From contig NC_049980.1 of the NCBI RefSeq assembly GCF_000003815.2, positions 212,006-251,614 of the forward strand: 39,609 nt of DNA, read 5' to 3'. This DNA is from Branchiostoma floridae (lineage: Eukaryota; Chordata; Leptocardii; Amphioxiformes; Branchiostomatidae). A model generated the notes under the pieces. The model worked only from the letters and a program-made list of their open reading frames with translations, was not told the origin of the DNA and did no database searches. Position 1 is the first letter of the stretch. Each line of letters opens with the position of its first letter. Positions 11,796-19,976 of the stretch are shown one piece after another. The position numbers were made by a program, and so were the translations under genes.

Positions 11796-14700
11796 TAGGG
11801 ATCGACATGCAGTAAATGTAAATGAATAAAAAACTCAATTGCTTTAGTACGATAACAATCTAGAGTCCCTATATTCAATCTTACACAGAGGAATAGGTAA
11901 CCACATTGTTGACTTTGTCGAATTGGAATTTCATGACACGCACTGGACGCTGGGATATGTGACGTCATTAGGGGATCAAAGGTGCCCTGAAACCGATTTT
12001 TGCAGATACCAAGTATGTGTTTGTTTACTGTGTACAGTTTTATGACAAACTTGTTTTTGCAATGGCCCCTTCACGATTTACCCTATTGTAAAGAGTGAAA
12101 AGCTTGAGTATTATATATATATTAAGTAAGTAAGTATTGCAACAACCGTGTTACGATGATGAGGTATTTTGAATGTCCCAAAACTTTCGATATGTAGACC
12201 CACTATATGTGTCTTTCACAAACGGGACCATTTTGTGTATCTTTAACTTTGTTACAAAACAGGGCATGAATGTTGAGGATCTCCTGTTGCAAAAAGGCTT
12301 TGACATCCACTGGAATCGCATGCCTCTATGCATTTGGAAGGGGGTCCACTGTACCGAACGGGTAAGTTCATACAATTTCTTTCTAATTGCTTTTTGGACA
12401 GACGAGGACAATGTGGCACTGCACTCAAGTTAACTTATATCAACAGTGCCACATATACACAGTACAGACAGACAGAAAGGTAGTCTTTTCTTTTACCTCT
12501 CCGACCGAAGTCAAGTATAAATTTTTACACCTGGCCGGAAGGTCGTGTAAAGGGCAAAACGTACGTCGGGGGCATGGCGGGATTTTGACCGATTACATAA
12601 GCATAATTTATCAATATTTAATTATAAATGTTCAACTAAGATGTGTTCCATATTAAAGATATATGAAAAGGAGTTTAGTTTAGCAAGAAAATCTTAAAAT
12701 CCCATTGTTTAAACCAAAATTAGGAATTTTTGTAAAATTTGCCTTTCAGAAAATCACAAACTTAGCCAATTTATTTGGAAAATTGTTGCCAAAAATATTT
12801 TAGGAAAACTCACAAAGTTTGGTTGTTCTATCACAAGCTGTTTGGGAGCTATAGGAGGCCAAAGCTGGCGCAGGCAATTTTAGCCCCCCTCCTCCAGTCT
12901 GGATAGGTTTAAAACCTTTTACTCCGCTGTAGTCATAATCACAATTCACAATAGCTTATGACTGTATATTACCCAGTTTATGGTAGAGACTAACGGTCAC
13001 GTGGATTTTGTAGAGTCGGGTCAGATCCTACAGTAAAACTAGGAATGCCTATTTGCTAGCGAGCAAATACAGCTCTGTCAATCAATGTCTGTCCCACCAG
13101 AACTTCACCCATTCATTCGGCCACTACGGAAACTGCTATACCTTTAACGCTGATGCCGACAACCCGCTAAAACAGTCCATGCAGGGTTCCAGCCAAGGAT
13201 TCATGGCGTTCATCGACCTTAAAGTGGTGAGTGGTCATAGGTATTCTAACGTATTCGCATATGGCTGTTTTCTGATGTCCAGATGCTCACTTACATTCAA
13301 CGACGAAATGAAGGGATCTGAGTGAGCTGACTCCAAACCCTATTCTACTTGTTTTATGATATGAGCTGAACGCGGAGTGATGCAATCTTAGTTGAGAGTA
13401 AAACAAGTTTTCTAGGTCACAATTCATGTACCTGATTTTAAAGTAGTACAAGCTACTTAGATGGCGGTTTATAAGATAATAAACATGGCTAATGGGAAGG
13501 GTATTGAGGAGTCTGCTATTGAATATATTGTATCGGGCAACTTTACATCAACACAAACAATTGTTCAGAAAGCCTTGCAGGTAACCAAATATGGGCGAGT
13601 AATACTAATCATAAGATAGGATTTGCTAGTTAGGGCATGGGAGTAGACAAACGAAAAAGACAAAAGGAGCTGGCAGTCTATTTTTGTTACTGTGAATCTA
13701 ATCTCCAAGCAGCTCCTACGATGGCATAAGATGGCATACCAAACTGGCCAAGGAGTGTAGTCAGCCAAAAGGTGTGCATTTGCCATGTAGCAAAACACAC
13801 CCCTAAGTCGGCTCCACTCCTCTGCCAGCTTTTGATACTATCCTATGCTACTGTAGGATCTACTTGGAGATTACTGTGCATCTACTGTCACCTGATATGA
13901 ACCCTCCATTGTTATTATGCAATAAATGGCACTTGCTTCAATAGGATGAGTACACTGAAACGTATACCGCTAGTGGGAATGCTGAGGTGGGACTGAAGCT
14001 CCTGGTGCACGATCCGAGGGAACCTCCCATGATGGACACCCAGGGCATCGCCCTCGCGCCGGGCAACCACGCTCTCGTTTCCGTCAAGCAGATACTGGTG
14101 AGTCCTGAAGTTCAGATGAGTGTGGCATTAAAAACTATTGCCATGGCGACGGTTTTATTGTTTATAGGTATTAATGATTGTTATTGAAGGTGAGTTGTTT
14201 TTGTGTTCTATCCTTTCAGAAAGCTATATGTATGGCCCTAAAGGGATGATGCAACTACACAGGCATGGGGAGGAATTCCTGATATGACTGTGGAATTTGG
14301 GGAATTCTTGTCAAAACAAACGCTCTCTATAATATTAGGCTAGCCCCTGAGGCGTCGCCAAAAAGTCTACCTGCAGCCGAGATGCCTTAACCAACTCATT
14401 TGGAGCCAGGAGCCAAATTGTGAGACTGCAATCAGTTAGACTGCAGGGAATGCAATACTGAAGTAGCTTCTTATCTATTAACACAATTCAATATTTTCCC
14501 CTCCCCAGTACGAGAACCACGTGCCACCGTGGGGGGTCTGCGACGACCGACAGCTGGAGTATTACGACACCTACACGTTGAACGGCTGCTATCTGGAGTG
14601 CAGGAGTAAACACGTGGTCAGCAACTGCAGCTGTCGGCCCTACAACTTACCAGGTGCAGTAAAAGCTTTGTAATTGCACACCCAATTTGCCAGCGTATTT

Positions 14701-17700
14701 CGAGCAATTATCAGGCGTGTACAATAATACAAAGTTACAAAGTTGGACCGTGTACTGTATACGTTACCACACACTCTGCAGTGTGACACGTCAATGACGA
14801 CTGGTCAGTCCAGTGTAGTGTTCTCTCTAATGCTGAGACAAGTTTGATTGACAACATTATGGCAGTAGAGTATAATGAAAAGAATAATTATGGTTGCCGT
14901 GATGCTCGTTCATATGAATCTAACGACGCAGTGATGAGATTTTCAGTGTGCTATCTCCAAACTTTATTCTGTGTATCGCATGTGGACTGAAACAGCCGTG
15001 TGATACAATTTTCGTAGAAGAGATAGAAGTTGTCTAGGTCACATTCCATGTGCGGGTCCGCGTGTGGTTCTGCATCGAAACTTTTATGTATATTTTTAAT
15101 CATAGTTTGATCGACGTAGCAATGGTGATACCAGCCTCCAAGGCAAGAAGATTGAAATTTAACAATCCTAAGGTTTATCTATCCTATCTGCCCAAATAGG
15201 AACGGCACCAACATGTGACCCGACTACCATGTTCACATGTGTCAACGATGTATTAGGTGAGTGTTTAATAGCTTACAGATACTTTGCCTTCCACATCGGC
15301 CAAAGGCCAAAGGCGAACAGTATTCGGTACTACAGGTCACTAAATTATTATCTGCAATCATTTTAGCACTTTGTTTGCCCCCTTCATCGGGGTCGTAATA
15401 TAATCTACGACTGCTCCTCGCCACAAGGTGGCGCTTCTGCGATAAAGCGGTCCCAAACGTGACTAAGTTCGTATTTCCCCCTCGTCAAGGCTCATAACTA
15501 GAGTAGATGTTTTCATTCATTACATGTTTTACATTTTCATTCATTACATTCGTTTCGTTTTTGGTAGTTTATTTGTGCATGTGTAGAACACCGGCATAAC
15601 TGGTGAAATTAAAACTCGTATGTCGTCCGACGTTTTTTTTATTGTTTTAGATCAGGTGATCAGAGGTGAGCTGAAGTGTGACTGTCCCGTACCCTGCAGT
15701 ATGACGTCATACAGCACGTCTGTGTCGTACGCAGGATGGCCGAACAGACACACCCGGACCTACCTTGCACCGTACTGGGGCATGGACGCAGACTACATAA
15801 CGTGAGTTTGCTCACCCCATGTTATTGTCCTGTTTTAATTTGGTAGCGCTAGTTCCACTTATTAGTTGAATAAACTATATGTATGTAAACTATTGTGTTG
15901 TTGAAAGAATGGGGTATTTAGAAACACAGGCAAGAAGTTGCTGAACAAGCAATGCAACTGGACATGATGTTGGAAACGATCAGACGTCTCAGATTAAGCA
16001 ATTTGAAGATTTTGTGAAGGAGTTATCATAGCGTCATTGATATATGCGAAGGGCATATGTTGATGACGTACACCTGTGTGGAACTTTGTTAGAGCCCTTT
16101 TATGTTGAGTAGATATAGAAAATGCAACCGAAAGATGTCGAGAAAAAGACGTTCTCCATAAAAGGAAGCTTACATTAGGTGAATTAGACATCCAAGGAGT
16201 TGTGGCACGAGCAATCCAATGATCACCATATTTTGTCGATGTCTTTTTCGGTTAAAGTGCAAATGTGTGCAAGAAATAATTAAAACTTGATGAATTGAAG
16301 CATAATCTCGTAGTATTTTTCTTCCTGTAGAGCAAACGGCGTCGTGTTCAGCGTCTTCTATGAGAAACTGAACTACCAGAAAATCACAGAACTGAAAGCA
16401 ATGGACGGAGGACAACTTGCAAGTAAGTAAAAAGGGAGTGAGTTGTAAATTCCTTAATAGATGCACGTCATCTGATACGTGCCATCAACTTCCTTATTGA
16501 AAAAAAAAAACTACTAAGTACGTGTATCAAGATAAATGTCGGCCAATCCTTGTTCCAACACTGTAATGCATTTAAGTTCGCGGAGATTTACTTTCGCGTT
16601 AGCGGGAAAGTGGAATGTTTGCGGTGGTTTCAAGTTCGCTGTCGCACCATAGTTGTACTCAAATACTACAATGGAAAATGTTCGCTGTGGCTTTGAGTTT
16701 GCGGTGAAGAGGCCACCGCGAAAACCGCGGAATCAAAATTACCGCGAACATTTCTGTGGACACTAGGGGTGGGTACCGGTACAGCGTGCCGCTACAAAAC
16801 TGTTTGTTCTTATTGGACCGGTCCTGAAAAACCGAACCTGAAAAAATTCGGTGGACCGGATGTTGGACCTCTTGAAAAATGAACAGATTATATAATCAGG
16901 CATTCACACGTGTCGAGGCTTACCGGTCGAAGAAAATAAGAGAGAAGTAGAGTGGAGTCTATAGTCATTTCTACCAAGTTTTACATTCAATAGTACAGAG
17001 GCAGTTAGCCTTGTAGGATTTCAAATTCGAATACTCTACAAAACATATTTCTCTGTTACGAAATGGACCAATGTTTTGAGTATCGCCCATTCACAAGTTC
17101 TCACACAATGAATGAGGTCCAGGTTCAGGCGTAAACCTGGACCTGATCCTCTGGACCTGAAACGGACCTGAATTTTATGTTACCGGTACCCAACCCTTGT
17201 GAACACCGTTTTGAAGCAGACAGGTGCATCCTAGTTGAAGCTTTCTTTCGGAAGGTCCCATGTTCTAGTATGTACCTCGAGCGTGTATCGACAGCCTCAT
17301 TACTCAAATGTCTGTACTACAATGTGAACTGCTGTCTGTTCAGAAGTTGATCAGTCCTAGCTTTACTCATGTTCTTTTATTCCTGTGATACTCTCTTGTA
17401 GGTCAGTTTTCATTAGTAGTAGTACCTTTAGGTGAAATCTCACTGCACTTGGGTCACCGTTGAGGCACTGCGAGGTTCCTTCACTGCGCTTGGCACTGTT
17501 TTATTGTTTTTGTGATTTTGAATAATTTAGACATTGCTTCATACGCAAACAAAGTATGACTTTGTCTTTGAAGACAACAAAATACACAAAACGTAAGAAA
17601 ATTCGTTCTTTATCTCTGATATTCGTTGAGTCATCTACGAACCCCGCAGTGCCGCACTGGTGCCCCAAGTGCAATGAGAGTCCACCTTTACACTCACAAG

Positions 17701-18018
17701 TATTACTAGTACTAATGCTTCATCTTTAATATATTCCTTTAAAGCGATCGTAATACTGTAGAAAATGTCTCCGCCCCAGAGGCGTCGCCAAAAAACATAT
17801 ACTCACTGATGTGTACGCCCCCCTCCCCATCCGACACAGGTAACATAGGAGGAATGATGGGCCTGTTTATAGGAGCCAGCCTGCTGACCCTCCTGGAGGT
17901 GTGGGAGTACCTGTGGCAGCGTCTGAAGGGGTTCCTCGGGAAACATCGTCGCCCAACGGTCATCGATGTTAAAACTCAACCACACGACATAGAAAGGGGA
18001 ATAGTGTTTCACAAGTAA
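8188..18018 (+). CDS. ASIC-like DEG/ENaC sodium channel, 12 exons, complete
   Basis: Exons: 8188-8262, 9235-9326, 10782-10880, 11606-11738, 12263-12361, 13101-13226, 13945-14097, 14509-14653, 15200-15256, 15651-15801, 16331-16422, 17840-18018. Together 1401 nt, 466 residues, somewhat shorter than vertebrate ASICs (about 510-530). The ATG is chosen because an in-frame TAA (8176-8178) precedes it and the context is gccATG. Landmarks: HG gating motif at residues 21-22; TM1 about 36-53; FPAVTVCN at 79-86; YGNCYTFN in exon 6; thumb motif PPWGVC in exon 8; CxC cysteine cluster in exons 8-10; [12 protein letters not shown] (GAS 419-421) and TM2 in exon 12; short cytoplasmic tail. Sequons NST, NFT and NCS lie in the ectodomain. 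Family members form trimeric, amiloride-sensitive cation channels in the plasma membrane. The His-His pair used by ASICs for proton gating is replaced by N64-T65, so the activating stimulus is uncertain. Confidence 0.93.
9535..9590 (+). mobile_element. SINE tail fragment
   Basis: ttcactcaggtaaatatgag, then tagcttcggttagggac, matches the tail of the SINE at 4270-4320. It lacks the tRNA head. Within intron 2 of the channel gene. Confidence 0.6.
9762..10535 (+). mobile_element. Interspersed element with inverted ends (non-autonomous)
   Basis: Starts ggtaattacctccatgaaaa and ends tatttcatggaggtatgagg; the ends are inverted copies of tacctccatgaaa. The interior is non-coding, with a (GT)n patch near 9820. 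About 770 bp inside intron 2. It resembles a dispersed repeat I associate with lancelet DNA, but no family name is given. Confidence 0.65.
10588..10708 (+). repeat. Dispersed ~125-bp repeat, copy 1
   Basis: aaagggatgatgcaactacg, then ggaattcttgtcaaa, then gaggcatcgccaaaaa. The same order of words is found at 14241-14365, in another intron of the same gene. Confidence 0.75.
11114..11567 (+). repeat. Long (CA)n microsatellite, interrupted
   Basis: About 450 bp of CACA with interruptions (caaacac, catacac, cgcgcgcg), ending 39 nt before exon 4 of the channel gene. All six frames stay open, which produces spurious TH/CV-rich reading frames. The alternating purine-pyrimidine run may adopt Z-DNA. 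Confidence 0.95.
11749..11792 (+). repeat. (GT)n microsatellite directly after exon 4 donor
   Basis: About 22 GT units starting 10 nt downstream of the exon 4 donor (gt at 11739). Complementary to the (CA)n tract that precedes the exon. Confidence 0.95.
12484..12580 (-). mobile_element. SINE tail fragment, inverted
   Basis: On the complement, gccctttacacgacctt, ccaggtgtaaaaattta and gacttcggtcggagaggtaa line up with 4245-4325 of the SINE. In intron 5 of the channel gene. Confidence 0.55.
12700..12920 (-). mobile_element. Terminal fragment of the TTAA element family
   Basis: The complement reads ttaaacctatccagactgg, a G-rich run, tgcgccagctttggcctcct and cctaaaatatttttggcaac. It matches the left end of the element at 35879 and the fragment at 39449. 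Inserted inverted in intron 5. Confidence 0.75.
13688..13884. repeat. Foldback element in intron 6
   Basis: Arms 13688-13761 and 13811-13884 are imperfect inverted copies: ctaatctccaagcagctcct pairs with the complement of aggatctacttggagattac, and ccaaggagtgtag with ctccactcctctgcc. About 200 bp, non-coding, spacer about 50 bp. Confidence 0.65.
14241..14365 (+). repeat. Dispersed ~125-bp repeat, copy 2
   Basis: Direct copy of the repeat at 10588-10708 (aaagggatgatgcaactac, ggggaattcttgtcaaa, gaggcgtcgccaaaaa), in intron 7 of the channel gene. Confidence 0.75.
16562..16755. repeat. G/C-rich interspersed repeat with ttcgcgg words
   Basis: aagttcgcggagatttactt at the left and aaaattaccgcgaacattt at the right, with several internal ttcgc/gcggt words in both orientations, suggest an inverted-repeat element in intron 11. 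Its ends are unclear. Confidence 0.45.
16764..17198. mobile_element. hAT-like MITE with 8-bp target duplication
   Basis: The left end taggggtgggtaccggta and the complement of the right end aagggttgggtaccggta match at 16 of 18 positions. It is flanked by gtggacac (16756-16763) and gtgaacac (17199-17206), an 8-bp near-perfect duplication typical of hAT transposons. 435 bp without a transposase. Intron 11 of the channel gene. Confidence 0.75.
17432..17692 (-). mobile_element. MITE copy 2, inverted relative to copy at 7122
   Basis: The complement reads ctctcattgcacttggggca, gataaagaacgaattttctt, gtattttgttgtcttcaaag and ends caagtgcagtgagatttcac. It matches 7122-7380 end to end. Both ends are flanked by TTTA. 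In the last intron of the channel gene. Confidence 0.82.
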
Positions 18019-18821
18019 ATTCCAAACCAAACCAAGGCGTACATATACTTGGAGACTATATATATGCAAACTTGCCGTATCTATTGAATTGTAACTAGTA
18101 TCTTAAAAGTATATGATTATGTATAAATAAGTAAAGCTTTGTAAATATTTTTACTTACTTTTACGTTTGACTGTTCTTTCACAAATGATTTATTTGTAAA
18201 GCTTTATGGTCCTTGCATTTTGTTGCGTTCTTATAAAAGAGAGGTCGAAGGTCACCAAGATGGCTGCATAATAGTATGAATGTTTGCTGTTTTAATTTGA
18301 AGACTGTATTATTTGGTGCGCCAAGTGATGTTGGACAGCACAGATTAAATGTCATCCTCCAAATGAGAGAAAGTATAAAATAACGAGGTCGATTTTAGTC
18401 CTCTTCTTTTAAGGAATCTAATCCCCTGTACTCCAACACACAAAACATTCTTTATTTCATTTTATTTACTTTCTCTTCAACGTTACATAGCAGCCTGCTG
18501 CCTGAACTTTTCCACGTTTTTGTAACATTTTCAGTTGAAACACTTTCAAGCAATTCAGGCATTCCGCATACGTATAGTACATCTATTCAGTATTATTATT
18601 AGAATGACCTTTAAAGTAAATACAGGTTACTTCTACCACTATTTTGGTTATCTCACTGGTCCGCGCCTGTTTGCGAAATACATTTGCTAACCGGCGCAAG
18701 TTGGTCGCAATTGGGTTGAACTTGACGCAAGCTTAGTCACCAGCAGGCGTGACCACTGGAAATACCTTTTTGGTGAATCTTGATTATTGTACATGATTTC
18801 AAATTTCAGAGGCTACTCTGC
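18019..18821. other. 3' UTR of the channel gene and intergenic sequence
   Basis: Between the convergent channel and receptor genes. No AATAAA within 300 nt of the channel stop; an ATTAAA lies at about 18345. No coding signal on either strand. Confidence 0.5.
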
Positions 18822-18945
18822 TGTGTGTGTGTGTGTCATTCTGGTGTGTGTGTGTCATTCAGTCTATACAGACTATGAATTCTGCAAAGACACTCTGGTA
18901 AACGTAGAATAAATGACTAAAAGGTAAAAAAGTCTAAATCACCAT

Positions 18946-19026
18946 CAGCACTGGTCAGATTTCTTTGCTCATTCTTGGCTCAACCAGTCAGCACTCGTCA
19001 GCTTTCTTTGCTCATTTCTGGCTCAA
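18946..19026 (+). repeat. Two-copy 43-bp tandem repeat
   Basis: cagcactggtcagatttctt, then ggctcaa at 18946-18982, is repeated as cagcactcgtcagctttctt, then ggctcaa at 18989-19026. Intergenic, between the two convergent genes. A (GT)n pair with tgtgtcattc lies just upstream at 18822-18860. Confidence 0.8.
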
Positions 19027-19482
19027 TCTGAATCTGGTATTGCCCCTTACTTCCCAGGACAATAGTTTATAATATTACATGTATTTATTGTTAAGTGAAA
19101 CTACCCATGATTAAGTTAATTGTAATAATAAACTCTATTTTTTTTACGGGAACCAGCTTTGAAAGAGACTGTCCATTATTTTTCACATTGTTAAAATGTC
19201 TTTCAAGATAAATAGAAACAACAACCACTATATGATACTTACTTCTAATAGATGAGAAGATCTAAGTGTCTTAAAGATAAATTCAAGACGCCAGAGAAAC
19301 CTTAGGGGCTGCAGGTGTTGATGGAGATGACCATCCGGTCAGCAACCCCAGGTCAGCACCTCCTGAAAGGGTAAAGTTCTACAGGTCATCACTCTGGCAA
19401 CACAGTAGAAGCAGATTTTACAAATAACTGTTCACGATATTTAGAACTCGATTTACGAAATTTTCGAAGTACTTTTTGTCCT

Positions 19483-19770
19483 CTGTCTATTCTATTCTAT
19501 TCTGCACTACTCCATTTCATTTCATTCTATTCTACACTACTCTGTTCTATTCTGCTCTTTTTTATTTTATTTTATTTTATTCTATTCTATTCTATTCTTT
19601 TCTATTCTATTCTATTCTATTCTATTCTATTCTGTTCTATCCAACTCTATGCTATTCTCTTCTTCACTTATTTGCGCTATCTTATTGCTCTATCAATTTT
19701 TTACTCTTTTCTAGACTACACTACACTACACTATTATCTTCTCTTCCCCTTCATTCTATTCTATTCTATT
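19483..19770 (+). repeat. (TTCTA)n pentanucleotide microsatellite
   Basis: Degenerate ttcta/tctat repeats with a ttttattttatttta patch. It abuts the last codons of the mosaic receptor, so its complement would form the receptor's 3' untranslated region and supplies several AATAAA words. Confidence 0.9.
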
Positions 19771-19976
19771 ATGTTATTCTAATATTGACATTGGTACATA
19801 GTCCAAGGTACTGACCGTTAGCCCATTTGATATAAGTGGACTTTCTGGAGTACAATATGGCTGGACCTGCGGGTACACGTTCCCATTCACACAAGGCCTG
19901 CGGCCCTGTCTCCACTACCGCCAGCCAGCCGGTATCATTAGGGCACCATTCGTAGCTACGGTTGATATACCAAGAT
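19769..19976 (-). CDS. SOMP5-like C-terminal domain, last recognised exon
   Basis: Acceptor gtcgctgcag. It reads SWYINRSYEWCPNDTGWLAV, then CEWERVPAGPAILYSRK and stops at TAA 19769-19771. 'INR.Y..CP.DTGWLAV' and 'ILYS' are the expected continuation of the domain, 2.5 kb further on because a LINE sits in the intron. A donor-like AACG/gtcagt about 45 nt before the stop could instead splice to a short exon near 19302-19362 (acceptor ccctttcag). In that exon the frame set by phase differs from the one that best resembles the family, so I keep the read-through stop. Four overlapping AATAAA (complement of 19561-19581) lie about 190 nt downstream. Confidence 0.72.

Larger units (their letters stand above)
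13330..15058 (+). repeat. ~100-bp similarity shared by introns 6 and 8
   Basis: 13336-13434 and 14958-15058 share ctccaaac-ttattct, a central tgatgcaat/tgatacaat and tctaggtcaca(a/t)tccatg in the same order and spacing. Span given covers both copies; the exons in between are not part of it. Confidence 0.45.

Noticed and set aside
15931-15995. Similarity to 1277-1332 as a conserved intronic regulatory element of the two channel genes
   Set aside because: The two stretches lie in non-equivalent introns and look like a dispersed repeat (words such as acggtcagacgtttca), so conservation by orthology is not supported.
19476-19814. 112-codon frame rich in Phe, Tyr and Leu
   Set aside because: Translation of the (TTCTA)n microsatellite, antisense to the receptor's last exon at its end.
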